64,000 bases of DNA from Panulirus ornatus (GCF_036320965.1 NC_092248.1:25701820-25765819); one strand, 5' to 3'. Counted from the first letter of the stretch, positions 1 through 11,459 are shown. Notes: generated from the letters alone by a model not told the origin. Translations and numbers: made by a program.

Positions 1-1092
1 GCGGCAGGGGTGCGTGATGTCGCCATGGTTGTTTAATCTCTTTATGGATGGGGTTGTTAGGGAGGTGAATGCAAGAGTTTTGGAAAGAGGGGCAAGTATG
101 GAATCTGTTGTGAATGAGAGAGCTTGGGAAGTGAGTCAGTTGTTGTTCGCTGATGATACAGCGCTGGTGACTGATTCATGAGAAACTGCAGAAGCTGGTG
201 ACTGAGTTTGGCAAAGTGTGCGAAAGAAGATAGCTGAGAGTAAATGTGAATAAGAGCAAGGTTATTAGGTACAATAGGATTGAGGGAAAAGTCAATTGGG
301 AGGTAAGTTTGAAAGGAGAAAAGATGGAGGAAGTGAAGTGTTTTAGATATCTTGGAGTGGATCTGACAGCAGAAGGAGCCATGGAAGCGGAAATGAATCA
401 TAGGGTGGGGGAGGGGGTGAAAGTTCTGGGAGCGTTGAAGAATATATATATGTGTGGAAGTCGAGAACGTTATCTTGGAAAACAAAATGGGTTTTGTTTG
501 AAGTAATAGTGGTTCCAACAATCTTATATGGTTGCGAGGCGTGGGCTATAGATAGAGTTGTGCGGCGGAAGGTAGATGTGCTGGAAATGCGATGTTTAAG
601 GGCAATATATGGTATGAGGTGGTTTGATCGAGTAAGTAATGATTGGGCAAGAGAGATGCGTGGTAATAAAAAGGGTGTGTTTTGAGAGAGCAGAAGAGAG
701 TGTTTTAAAATGGTTTGGTCACATGGAGAGAATGGATGAGGAAAGCTTGACAAAGAGGATATATATGTCAGAGGTGGAGGGAACGAGGAGAAGTGGGAGA
801 CCAAATTTGAGGTGGAAAGATGGAGTGACAAAGATTTTGAGTGATCGGGGCCTGAACATGCAGGAGGGTGAAAGACGTGCAAGAAATAGAGTGAATTGGA
901 ACGGTGTGATATACTGGGGTCGACGTGCTGTCAGTGGATTGAACCAAGGCATGTGAAGTGTCTAGAGTAAACAACTGAAAGTTCTTTGAGGACTGGATGA
1001 GGAAAGGGAGCTGTGGTTTCGGTGCATTATACATGACAGCTAGAGACTGAATGTGAACGAACGTTGCCTTTGATGTCTCTTCCTAGCGCTAC

Positions 1093-1108
1093 CTCGCGCA
1101 CATGCGGG
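1093..1108 (+). other. RTE-A 3' UTR stem-loop A (long subfamily)
   Basis: CTCGC-GCACAT-GCGGG can fold as a 5-bp stem (one G-U). The same GCGCTACCTCGC lead-in precedes stem-loop B. Present in long-form copies only (also 6,014-6,029, ~16,362). Confidence 0.6.
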
Positions 1109-1326
1109 GGAAAGGGGTTGTTATTTCGTGTGGCAGGGTGGCGACGAGAATAAATAAGGCAGACAGTATGAATCATGTACATGTGTATGTATGTTTGTCT
1201 GTGTGTGTATATATATATGTATACGTTGTGATGCATAGTTATGTATATGTGCGTGCGTGGACGTGTATGTATATACATGTGTATATGGGGGGGTTAGGCC
1301 ATTCTTTCGTCTCTTTCCTTACCCTC

Positions 1327-1340
1327 CTCGCTAACGCGGG
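1327..1340 (+). other. RTE-A terminal 3' stem-loop B
   Basis: CTCGC-TAAC-GCGGG (or AAAC loop): 5-bp stem, tetraloop, followed by AGACAGCGACAAAGTAT and the tail. Found in every RTE-A copy with an intact 3' end (e.g. 10,256-10,269) and in the SINEs (e.g. 23,619-23,632). Confidence 0.7.
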
Positions 1341-1377
1341 AGACAGCGACAAATTATAATAAATAGACTAATAAATG

Positions 1378-1399
1378 ATATATATATATATAATATAAG

Positions 1400-1460
<61 letters not shown>
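1378..1460. repeat. (TA)n tract joining two RTE-A tails
   Basis: An AT dinucleotide run with a short interruption near 1392-1400, followed by a T-run at 1459-1478. It lies between the 3' end of the plus copy and the 3' end of the minus copy. Confidence 0.97.
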
Positions 1461-1477
<17 letters not shown>

Positions 1478-1479
<2 letters not shown>

Positions 1480-2000
1480 TTTATACTTTGTCGCTGTCTC
1501 CCGCGTTTGCGAGGTAGCGCAAGGAAACAGACGAAAGAAATGGCCCAACCCCCCCCCCCCCCATACACATGTACATACACACGTCCACACACGCAAATAT
1601 ACATACCTACACAGCTTTCCATTGTTTACCCCAAACGCTTCACATGCACTTGTTCAATCCATTGACAGCACGTTGACCCCGGTATACCACATCGTTCCAA
1701 TTCACTCTATTCCTTGCACACCTTTCACCCTCCTGCATGTTCAGGCCCCAATCACTCAAAATCTTTTTTACTCCATCTTTCCACCTCCAATTTGGTCTCC
1801 AACCTCTCCTCGTTCCCTCCACCTCCGACACATATATCTTCTTTCTCAACCTTTCCTCACTCATTCTCTCCATGTGACCAACCATTTCAAAACACCCTCT
1901 TCTGCCCTCTCAACCACACTCTTTTCATTACCACACATCTCTCTTGCCCTATTATTACTTAATCGATCAAACCACCTCACACCACATATTGTCCTCAAGC
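1478..2000 (-). mobile_element. RTE-A LINE copy, 3' end only, short 3' UTR
   Basis: Read on the minus strand, this holds the C-terminal domain ([24 protein letters not shown]) and the short form of the 3' UTR with one stem-loop. The reading frame 1640-1885 (-) ends YRGQRAVNGLNKCM: the codon that is CGA or TGA elsewhere is CAA here. The copy is 5'-truncated at about 2000, where a short (TA)5 begins. Confidence 0.92.
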
Positions 2001-2010
2001 ATATATATAT

Positions 2011-2480
2011 AAAAGCCACATGACATCCCACAACCCTGCATCACACCAACATGCATACCAAAACTTTTGCACAACTTTCCATCCATTCCTAGACATGTGT
2101 TTAAGCTTCTATAGACGACTTACACGGCATCCAAAAGATGTTTTCCTATCCGATATATCATTAACACGTTCCATAAAGAATTCCACTCGCCTTTCTCATA
2201 CACTTTTTCCATATCCATAAATGCTGCATACAGCTTCTAACCTTTTAATGGATTCTTTGTACAGTCATCTTCACCACACATCTCTCACCTTTCCTAATAC
2301 CCCTTGCTCCTCATTTATTCTGCATTCAGTCACTTTATCATCATTTCATCAATCAACATTTGCATACACTTTTTGTAGTATACTTACAAGTCAAAGTCCT
2401 TCACTACCCCTGAAAATTAGGCATACTTATTACATAATTTTTCCACACAAAAACTCACTCTCTGAGTCACTTATTTTTCC
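2011..2480 (-). pseudogene. Highly degenerate RT relic related to RTE-A
   Basis: The reverse complement around 2190-2240 reads like LYAAFMDMEKVYEK, which aligns with the RT motif A block of RTE-A ([14 protein letters not shown]). Downstream in the same sense comes a counterpart of [18 protein letters not shown], and a motif-B-like MQGCGMS lies near 2020-2050. A counterpart of TEQQIGEEQ lies near 2330-2350. Many stops and frameshifts are present, and divergence is far beyond that of any other RTE-A copy, so this is an older insertion or a sister family. Read by eye, no alignment run. Confidence 0.7.
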
Positions 2481-3295
<815 letters not shown>

Positions 3296-6200
3296 GGAGT
3301 GAAAGAAAGTAAACTCTAGATTGATATAGGTAAAACTGAAAGAGGATGGAGAAAGATGGGTGATTATTGGTGCATATGCTCCTGGGCATGAGAAGAAAGA
3401 TTATGAGAGGCAAGTGTTTTGGGAGCAGCTGAGTAAGTGTGTTAGTAGTTTTGATGCACGAGACCGGGTTATAGTGATGTGTGATTTGAATGCAAAGGTG
3501 AGTATTGTGGCAGTTGAGGGAATAATTGGTGTACATGGGGCGTTCAGTTTTTAAATGGTTATGGTGAAGATCTGGTAGATTTATGTGCTGAGAAAGGACT
3601 GGTCATTGGGAATACCTGGTTTAAAATGAGAGATATATAATCCTATAGGTATGTAAGGAGGAGAGATGATCAGAGAGCGTTGTTAGATTACGTGTTAATT
3701 GATAGGCGCGTTAAAGAGAGACTTTTGGAATTTGATGTGCTGAGAGGTGCAACTGGAGGGATGTCTGATCATTATCTTGTGGAGGCGAAAGTGAAGATTT
3801 GTAGAGGTTTTCAGAAAAGAAGAGAGAATGTTGGGGTGAAGAGAGTGGTGAGATTAAGTGAGCTTGAGAAGGAGACTTGAGTGAGGAAGTATCAGGAGAG
3901 ACTGAGTACAGAATAGTAAAAGATGAGAACAAAGGACGTAAGGGAGTGGGGGAGGAATGGGATATATCTAGGGAAGCTACGATGGCTTTTGCAAAAGATG
4001 GTTGTGGCATGAGAAGCGTGGGAGGTGGGCAGATTAGAAAGGGTAGTGAGAGGTGGGATGAAGAAGTAAGATTATTAGTGAAAGAGAAGAGAGAGGCATT
4101 TGGACGATAATTGCAGGGAAATAATGCAAGTGACTGTGAGCTGTATGAGAGAAAGAGGCAGGAGGTGAAGAGAAAGGTGCAAAAGAAGAAAAAGAGGGCA
4201 AATGAGAGTTGGGGTGAGAGAGTATCATTAGATTATACGGAGAATAGAAAGATGTTCTGGAAGGAGGTAAAGAAAGTGCGTAACACAATGGAACGAATGG
4301 GAACATCAGTGTATGCGGCTAATGGGGAGGTGATAACAAGTAGTGGTGATGTGAGAAGGAGATGGAGTGAGTATTTTGAAGGTTTGTTGAATGTGTTTGA
4401 TGATAGAGTGGCAGATATAGGGTGTTTTGGTCTAGGTGATGTGCAAAGTGAGAGAGTTGTGGAGAATGATGCTTGAAGATTGGCGGAATACTTGCATAGT
4501 GCCATTGTACAAAGGCAAAGGGGATAAGAGTGAGTGCTCAAATTACAGAGGTATAAGTTTGTTGAGTATTCCTGGTAAATTATATGGGAGGGTATTGATT
4601 GAGAGGGTGAAGGCATGTATAGAGCATCAGATTGTGGAAGAACAGTGTGTTTCAGAAGTGGTAGAGGATGTGTGGATCAGGTGTCTGCTTTGAAAAACGT
4701 ATATAAGATATACTTAGAAAGCAAATGAATTTTTATGTAGCATTTATGGATCTTGAGAAGGCATATGATAGAGTTGATAGTGATGCTCTGTGGAAGGTAT
4801 TAAGAATATATGGTGTGGGAGGCAAGTTGTTAGAAACAGTGAAAAGTTTTTATCGAAGATGTAAGGCATTTGTACGTGTAGGAAGAGAGGAAAGTGATTG
4901 GTTCTCAGTGAATGTTGCTTTGCGGCAGGGGTGCGTGATGTCGCCATGGTTGTTTAATCTCTTTATGGATGGGGTTGTTAGGGAGGTGAATGCAAGAGTT
5001 TTGGAAAGAGGGGCAAGTATGGAATCTGTTGTGAATGAGAGAGCTTGGGAAGTGAGTCAGTTGTTGTTCGCTGATGATACAGCGCTGGTGACTGATTCAT
5101 GAGAAACTGCAGAAGCTGGTGACTGAGTTTGGCAAAGTGTGCGAAAGAAGATAGCTGAGAGTAAATGTGAATAAGAGCAAGGTTATTAGGTACAATAGGA
5201 TTGAGGGAAAAGTCAATTGGGAGGTAAGTTTGAAAGGAGAAAAGATGGAGGAAGTGAAGTGTTTTAGATATCTTGGAGTGGATCTGACAGCAGAAGGAGC
5301 CATGGAAGCGGAAATGAATCATAGGGTGGGGGAGGGGGTGAAAGTTCTGGGAGCGTTGAAGAATATATATATGTGTGGAAGTCGAGAACGTTATCTTGGA
5401 AAACAAAATGGGTTTTGTTTGAAGTAATAGTGGTTCCAACAATCTTATATGGTTGCGAGGCGTGGGCTATAGATAGAGTTGTGCGGCGGAAGGTAGATGT
5501 GCTGGAAATGCGATGTTTAAGGGCAATATATGGTATGAGGTGGTTTGATCGAGTAAGTAATGATTGGGCAAGAGAGATGCGTGGTAATAAAAAGGGTGTG
5601 TTTTGAGAGAGCAGAAGAGAGTGTTTTAAAATGGTTTGGTCACATGGAGAGAATGGATGAGGAAAGCTTGACAAAGAGGATATATATGTCAGAGGTGGAG
5701 GGAACGAGGAGAAGTGGGAGACCAAATTTGAGGTGGAAAGATGGAGTGACAAAGATTTTGAGTGATCGGGGCCTGAACATGCAGGAGGGTGAAAGACGTG
5801 CAAGAAATAGAGTGAATTGGAACGGTGTGATATACTGGGGTCGACGTGCTGTCAGTGGATTGAACCAAGGCATGTGAAGTGTCTAGAGTAAACAACTGAA
5901 AGTTCTTTGAGGACTGGATGAGGAAAGGGAGCTGTGGTTTCGGTGCATTATACATGACAGCTAGAGACTGAATGTGAACGAACGTTGCCTTTGATGTCTC
6001 TTCCTAGCGCTACCTCGCGCACATGCGGGGGAAAGGGGTTGTTATTTCGTGTGGCAGGGTGGCGACGAGAATAAATAAGGCAGACAGTATGAATCATGTA
6101 CATGTGTATGTATGTTTGTCTGTGTGTGTATATATATATGTATACGTTGTGATGCATAGTTATGTATATGTGCGTGCGTGGACGTGTATGTATATACATG

Positions 6201-6298
6201 TGTATATGGGGGGGTTAGGCCATTCTTTCGTCTCTTTCCTTACCCTCCTCGCTAACGCGGGAGACAGCGACAAATTATAATAAATAGACTAATAAATG
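3296..6298 (+). mobile_element. RTE-A LINE copy, 5'-truncated, internally deleted, long 3' UTR
   Basis: Starts within the endonuclease domain (counterpart of residue ~100) and runs to the 3' tail. Visible blocks in order: [11 protein letters not shown] (3370s), CDLNAK (GDLNAK with Gly to Cys, ~3480), LDYVLIDRR (~3690), MSDHYLVEAKVK (~3760), [14 protein letters not shown] (~4580), [12 protein letters not shown] (~4745), [11 protein letters not shown] (~4925), FADD (~5075), GHMERMDEESL (~5640). About 160 bp of the RT is missing at ~4471 (from before LVNREEVVKAL to EDWRN). Several stops and frameshifts make it a pseudogene. Its ORF terminus is the TGA at 5875-5877. Positions 4922-6298 equal 1-1377 exactly. 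Confidence 0.93.
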
Positions 6299-6321
6299 AT
6301 ATATATATATATAAATATAAG

Positions 6322-6400
<79 letters not shown>

Positions 6401-6402
6401 TT
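6299..6402. repeat. (TA)n then T-run joining two RTE-A tails
   Basis: TA repeat to 6383, then about 20 T, between the 3' ends of a plus and a minus copy; the arrangement is the same as at 1378-1478. Confidence 0.96.
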
Positions 6403-7537
6403 CTTTTATACTTTGTCGCTGTCTCCCGCGTTTGCGAGGTAGCGCAAGGAAACAGACGAAAGAAATGGCCCAACCCCCCCCCCCCCCCATACACATGTAC
6501 ATACACACGTCCACACACGCAAATATACATACCTACACAGCTTTCCATGGTTTACCCCAGACGCTTCACATGCCTTGATTCAATCCACTGACAGCACGTC
6601 AACCCCTGTATACCACATGACTCCAATTCACTCTATTCCTTGCCCTCCTTTCACCCTCCTGCATGTTCAGGCCCCGATCACACAAAATCTTTTTCACTCC
6701 ATCTTTCCACCTCCAATTTGGTCTCCCTCTTCTCCTCGTTCCCTCCACCTCCGACACATATATCCTCTTGGTCAATCTCTCCTCACTCATTCTCTCCATG
6801 TGCCCAAACCATTTCAAAACACCCTCTTCTGCTCTCTCAACCACGCTCTTTTTATTTCCACACACCTCTCTTACCCTTACGTTACTTACTCGATCAAACC
6901 ACCTCACACCACACATTGTCCTCAAACATCTCATTTCCAGCACATCCATCCTCCTGCGCACATCTCTATCCATAGCCCACGCCTCGCAACCATACAACAT
7001 TGTTGGAACCACTATTCCTTCAAACATACCCATTTTTGCTTTCCGAGATAATGTTCTCGACTTCCACACATTTTTCAAGGCTCCCAAAATTTTCGCCCCC
7101 TCCCCCACCCTATGATCCACTTCCGCTTCCATGGTTCCATCCGCTGACAGATCCACTCCCAGATATCTAAAACACTTCACTTCCTCCAGTTTTTCTCCAT
7201 TCAAACTCACCTCCCAATTGACTTGACCCTCACCCCTACTGTACCTAATAACCTTGCTCTTATTCACATTTACTCTCAACTTTCTTCTTCCACACACTTT
7301 ACCAAACTCAGTCACCAGCTTCTGCAGTTTCTCACATGAATCAGCCACCAGCGCTGTATCATCAGCGAACAACAACTGACTCACTTCCCAAGCTCTCTCA
7401 TCCCCAACAGACTTCATACTTGCCCCTCTTTCCAGGACTCTTGCATTTACCTCCCTTACAACCCCATCCATAAACAAATTAAACAACCATGGAGACATCA
7501 CACACCCCTGCCGCAAACCTACATTCACTGAGAACCA

Positions 7538-7540
<3 letters not shown>
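6403..7540 (-). mobile_element. RTE-A LINE copy, 5'-truncated, short 3' UTR, open RT frame
   Basis: On the minus strand, from motif B ([12 protein letters not shown]) to the short 3' UTR. Diagnostic residues RGEGQ, LSADGT and DRDVRRRMD are shared with the copy at 31,459-32,853, so the two are close relatives. The element stops abruptly at 7540 against (TA)n. Confidence 0.95.
6599..7528 (-). CDS. RTE-A RT C-terminal half, open 309-codon frame (fragment)
   Basis: Uninterrupted frame from motif B through the C-terminus. RT motif B ([13 protein letters not shown]) is at residues ~5-17, the FADD catalytic box at ~54-57, motif D ([11 protein letters not shown]) at ~83-93, the FRYLGVDL block at ~121-128, the [14 protein letters not shown] block at ~218, GHMERM at ~238 and [13 protein letters not shown] at ~265. 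It ends YRG-TGA, the early stop of the short subfamily. There is no genuine start: the endonuclease and RT fingers are missing. Probably not expressed as a functional protein. Confidence 0.85.
   Translation of the reverse strand: MNVGLRQGCVMSPWLFNLFMDGVVREVNARVLERGASMKSVGDERAWEVSQLLFADDTALVADSCEKLQKLVTEFGKVCGRRKLRVNVNKSKVIRYSRGEGQVNWEVSLNGEKLEEVKCFRYLGVDLSADGTMEAEVDHRVGEGAKILGALKNVWKSRTLSRKAKMGMFEGIVVPTMLYGCEAWAMDRDVRRRMDVLEMRCLRTMCGVRWFDRVSNVRVREVCGNKKSVVERAEEGVLKWFGHMERMSEERLTKRIYVSEVEGTRRRGRPNWRWKDGVKKILCDRGLNMQEGERRARNRVNWSHVVYRG

Positions 7541-7608
<68 letters not shown>
7541..7608. repeat. (TA)n tract between two truncated RTE-A copies
   Basis: Pure TA repeat. The left neighbour is a minus copy cut at its 5' side; the right neighbour is a plus copy cut at its 5' side. 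This is a head-to-head junction through TA. Confidence 0.97.
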
Positions 7609-7613
<5 letters not shown>

Positions 7614-10289
7614 GCAGTTGAGGGAATAATTGGTATACATGGGGTGTTCAGTGTTGTAAATGGAAATGGTGAAGAGCTTGTAGATTTATGTGCTGAAAAA
7701 AGACTGGTGATTGGGAATACCTGGTTAAAAAAGCGAGATATACATAAGTATACGTATGTAAGTAGGAGAGATGGCCAGAGAGCGTTATTGGATTACGTGT
7801 TAATTGACAGGCGCGCGAAAGAGAGACTTTTGGATGTTAATGTGCTGAGAGGTGCAACTGGAGGGATGTGTGATCATTATCTTGTGGAGGCGAAGGTGAA
7901 GATTTGTATGGGTTTTCAGAAAAGAAGAGTGAATGTTGGGGTGAAGAGGGTGGTGAGAGTGACCTTGGGAAGGAGACTTGTGTGAGGAAGTACCAGGAGA
8001 GACTGAGTACAGAATGGAAAAAGGTGAGAACAATGGAAGTAAGGGGAGTGGGGGAGGAATGGGATGTATTTAGGGAATCAGTGATGGATTGCGCAAAAGA
8101 TGCTTGTGGCATGAGAAGAGTGGGAGGTGGGTTGATTAGAAAGGGTAGTGAGTGTGGGATAAAGAAGTAAGATTATTAGTGAAAGAGAAGAGAGAGGCAT
8201 TTGGACGATTTTTGCAGGGAAAAAATGCAGTTGAGTGGGAGATGTATAAAAGAAAGAGACAGGAGGTCAAGAGAAAGGTGCAAGAGGTGAAGAAGAGGGC
8301 AAATGAGAGTTGGGATGAGAGAGTATCATTAAATTTTAGGGAGAATAAAAAGATGTTCTGGAAGGAGGTAAATAAAGTGCGTAAGACAAGGGAGCAAATG
8401 GGAACTTCAGTGAAGGGCGCAAATGGGGAGGTGATAACAAGTAGTGGTGATGTGAGAAGGAGATGGAGTGAGTATTTTGAAGGTTTGTTGAATGTGTTTG
8501 ATGATAGAGTGGCAGATATAGGGTGTTTTGGTCGATGTGGTGTGCAAAGTGAGAGGGTTAGGGATAATGATTTGGTAAACAGAGAAGAGGTAGTAAAAGC
8601 TTTGCGGAAGATGAAAGCCGGCAAGGCAGCAGGTTTGGATGGTATTGCAGTGGAATTTATCAAAAAAGGTGGTGACTGTATTGTTGACTGGTTGGTAAGG
8701 CTATTTAGTGTATGTATGACTCATGGTGAGGTGCCTGAGGATTGGCGGAATGCGTGCATAGTGTCATTGTACAAAGGCAAAGGGGATAAGAGTGAGTGTT
8801 CAAATTTCAGTGGTATAAGTTTGTTGAGTATTCCTGGTAAATTATATGGGAGGGTATTGATTGAGATCGTGAAGGCATGTACAGAGCATCAGATTGGGGA
8901 AGAGCAGTGTGGTTTCAGAAGTGGTAGAGGATGTGTGGATCAGGTGTTTGCTTTGAAGAATGTATGTGAGAAATACTTAGAAAAGCAAATGGATTTGTAT
9001 GTAGCATTTATGGATCTGGAGAAGGCATATGATAGAGTTGATAGAGATGCTCTGTGGAAGGTATTAAGAATATATGGTGTGGGAGGAAAGTTGTTAGAAG
9101 CAGTGAAAAGTTTTTATCGAGGATGTAAGGCATGTGTACTTGTAGGAAGAGAGGAAAGTGATTTGTTCTTAGTGAATGTAGGTTTGCGGCAGGGGTGTGT
9201 GATGTCTCCATGGTTGTTTAATTTGTTTATGGATGGAGTTGTTAGGGAGGTGAATGCAAGAGTTTTGGAAAGAGGGGCAAGTATGAAGTCTGTTGTGGAT
9301 GAGAGAGCTTGGGAAGTGAGACAGTTGTTGTTCGCTGATGATACAGCGCTGGTGGCTGATTCATGTGAGAAACTGCAGAAGCTGGTGACTGAGTTTGGTA
9401 AAGTGTGTGAAAGAAGAAAGTTAAGAGTAAATGTGAATAAGAGCAAGGTTATTAGGTACAGTAGGGTTGAGGGTCAAGGCAATTGGGAGGTAGGTTTGAA
9501 TGGAGAAAAACTGGAGGAAGTAAAGTGTTTTAGATATCTGGGAGTGGATCTAGCAGCGGATGGAACCATGGAAGCGGAAGTGGATCATAGGGTGGGGGAG
9601 GGGGCGAAAATCCTGGGAGCCTTGAAGAATGTGTGGAAGTCGAGAACATTATCTCGGAAAGCAAAAATGGGTATGTTTGAAGGAATAGTGATTCCAACAA
9701 TGTTGTATGGTTGCGAGGCGTGGGCTATGGATAGAGTTGTGCGCAGGAGGGTGGATGTGCTGGAAATGAGATGTTTGAGGACAATGTGTGGTGTGAGGTT
9801 GTTTGATCGAGTAAGTAACGTAAGGGTAAGAGAGATGTGTGGAAATAAAAAGAGCGTGGTTGAGAGAGCAGAAGAGGGTGTTTTGCAATGGTTTGGGCAC
9901 ATGGAGAGAATGAGTGAGGAAAGTTTGACCAAGAGGATATATGTGTCGGAGGTGGAGGGAACGAGGAGAAGTGGGAGACCAAATTGGAGGTGGAAAGATG
10001 GAGTGAAAAAGATTTTGTGTGATCGGGGCCTGAACATGCAGGAGGGTGAAAGGAGGGCAAGGAATAGAGTGAATTGGATCGATGTGGTATACCGGGTTTG
10101 ACGTGCTGTCAGTGGATTGAATCAGGGCATGTGAAGCGTCTGCGGTAAACCATGGAAAGCTGTGAAGGTATGTATATTTGCGTGTGTGGACGTATGTATA
10201 TACATGTGTATGGGGGTGGGTTGGGCCATTTCTTTCGTCTGTTTCCTTGCGCTACCTCGCAAACGCGGGAGACAGCGGCAAAAAAAAGA

Positions 10290-10292
<3 letters not shown>
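7609..10292 (+). mobile_element. RTE-A LINE copy, 5'-truncated, short 3' UTR, best-preserved RT
   Basis: Begins in the endonuclease domain at the counterpart of [14 protein letters not shown] (catalytic GDLNAK just upstream is lost), keeps LDYVLIDRR and the terminal HYLVEAKV. In the latter, MSDHY reads MCDHY. A 4-nt loss at ~7962 and a 1-nt loss at ~8155 shift the frame before the long RT frame opens. The short 3' UTR (10,102-10,292) has the terminal stem-loop at 10,256-10,269, then a short A-rich stretch and (TA)n. Confidence 0.95.
8152..10101 (+). CDS. RTE-A reverse transcriptase, open 649-codon frame (element fragment)
   Basis: Would copy element RNA into DNA at a nicked target (target-primed reverse transcription, known for the class). 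A basic linker with a likely coiled stretch (residues ~20-75, rich in K, R and E) comes first. RT follows: KAGKAAGLDGIAVEF (~155-169), EDWRNACIVSLYKGKG (~196-211), [11 protein letters not shown] (~254-264), motif [11 protein letters not shown] with D288, motif [12 protein letters not shown] (344-354), motif C FADD (394-397), then the [11 protein letters not shown] and CFRYLGVDL blocks. The C-terminal GHMERM and [10 protein letters not shown] blocks close it. It ends YRV-TGA. The frame opens at a GTG only because an upstream 1-nt loss put it there, so the true N-terminus is elsewhere. All visible RT catalytic aspartates are present. Confidence 0.9.
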   Translation: MWDKEVRLLVKEKREAFGRFLQGKNAVEWEMYKRKRQEVKRKVQEVKKRANESWDERVSLNFRENKKMFWKEVNKVRKTREQMGTSVKGANGEVITSSGDVRRRWSEYFEGLLNVFDDRVADIGCFGRCGVQSERVRDNDLVNREEVVKALRKMKAGKAAGLDGIAVEFIKKGGDCIVDWLVRLFSVCMTHGEVPEDWRNACIVSLYKGKGDKSECSNFSGISLLSIPGKLYGRVLIEIVKACTEHQIGEEQCGFRSGRGCVDQVFALKNVCEKYLEKQMDLYVAFMDLEKAYDRVDRDALWKVLRIYGVGGKLLEAVKSFYRGCKACVLVGREESDLFLVNVGLRQGCVMSPWLFNLFMDGVVREVNARVLERGASMKSVVDERAWEVRQLLFADDTALVADSCEKLQKLVTEFGKVCERRKLRVNVNKSKVIRYSRVEGQGNWEVGLNGEKLEEVKCFRYLGVDLAADGTMEAEVDHRVGEGAKILGALKNVWKSRTLSRKAKMGMFEGIVIPTMLYGCEAWAMDRVVRRRVDVLEMRCLRTMCGVRLFDRVSNVRVREMCGNKKSVVERAEEGVLQWFGHMERMSEESLTKRIYVSEVEGTRRSGRPNWRWKDGVKKILCDRGLNMQEGERRARNRVNWIDVVYRV

Positions 10293-10346
<54 letters not shown>
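10293..10346. repeat. (TA)n tail of RTE-A copy
   Basis: TA repeat directly after the A-rich 3' end. Confidence 0.97.
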
Positions 10347-10348
<2 letters not shown>

Positions 10349-10943
10349 ATACAACTCTTTCCATCTAACACTGGTTAAATAACAAACACAGTGATATAAA
10401 AGCTATGAAATTATTTTTACATCATCAAATAACATATTCTCTCTGAACATAGATGTAACATCATTCACTCCTAATACAATCAATAATACAATAAATAACA
10501 CAATAATCTGCCTTTTCCTCTTTCACTTAGCAAGTCTTATGCAAATATTCTGTCCTCACATTATACAAGAATTCTTTGAAATTATCAAGATGTGTACAAA
10601 TGATATGACCCATTTTCCCGACAGCGTTGCTCAACATCCTACCCAAAACCTATTCAGAGAGAGAATGAGCTAGAACCGAATGATTTCATTACTTTTTATT
10701 TCGTGTGCAAGTTCTTCCTATTTCTATATTTGATTTCTTACACATTCCTTAGTCTTCCATAAATTGTAATGATAGCAAAAGCATCTACTACTACTTCATT
10801 TACAATTTAGTAAACAAAATTTCATATTGTAACATACGACAATAAGACTTTTCTAAAGAACAAAACGTATCTTACATAGAAAGTAAAACAAAATATAATG
10901 GATGACGGAAACAATTATGATGAATGAAACGAGATAACTGTAA

Positions 10944-10947
<4 letters not shown>
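10347..10947. other. Unassigned AT-rich sequence
   Basis: No motif, long open frame or repeat unit recognised; it separates the RTE-A block from a (GT)n microsatellite. Confidence 0.5.

Positions 10948-11029
<82 letters not shown>
10948..11029 (+). repeat. (GT)n microsatellite
   Basis: About 40 GT units with one TT interruption near 10,983. Confidence 0.98.
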
Positions 11030-11031
<2 letters not shown>

Positions 11032-11459
11032 TTACTTTTTACTTACGTTGGACACTCCAGTCATGACAATAGCCTATACCGAGGCTGGGCCTTATTTGAA
11101 ATGTAGAGTGGATTACGAACGGGAAAAGGACGAGACAAGGAAAACATTTACGAAACTTTGAGAGAAGTAAAACATCTGTCTTTTGAATTGTGCGGCAAAG
11201 TCATAGTTATTGTGAAAGACATCACAAAGTATAGTTTCAAAGCTTCAAGGTGATCCGGAAGAAACAGTTATCTAAACAGCATATTTGAACCTTACAAGAA
11301 GGGAGTTTTACACTCGTAAAGCATATGTCTTGAACCATCTATACGATCATAACTTCTAAATGCTCTCCTCATATATTATGTTCTCGTTAAGTTTATTGCA
11401 TTTTTACACCAGCCTTATACTATATAAGTCAATCTTTACATCCTGTCCTTCATCTTTCG
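11030..11459. other. Unassigned sequence
   Basis: No recognisable gene or element. It may include the 3' part of the degenerate LINE that becomes recognisable just downstream. Confidence 0.4.

Larger units (their letters stand above)
1..1377 (+). mobile_element. RTE-A LINE copy, 3' part, long 3' UTR (cut by window start)
   Basis: The copy enters at RT motif B ([11 protein letters not shown]) and carries the FADD box near 150-160, then the C-terminal GHMERM and GRPNLRWKD blocks, ending at a TGA at 954-956. A 2-nt loss at about 179 and an AT-rich insertion near 443 shift the frame, and a further frame break lies near 660-685, so it is a pseudogene. The C-terminus reads YWGRRAVSGLNQGM, so the final CGA codon that is TGA in many other copies is intact here. 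The 3' UTR (957-1377) contains two stem-loops (1093-1108 and 1327-1340). Positions 1-1377 are repeated base for base at 4922-6298. Confidence 0.93.

Noticed and set aside
9585..10060. Antisense open frames of ~150, ~111 and ~83 codons over the RTE-A C-terminal region, present in many copies
   Set aside because: The sense strand is purine-rich and poor in TTA/CTA/TCA, so the antisense stays open by composition. The frames follow element copies, overlap each other in different frames and have no recognisable domain.
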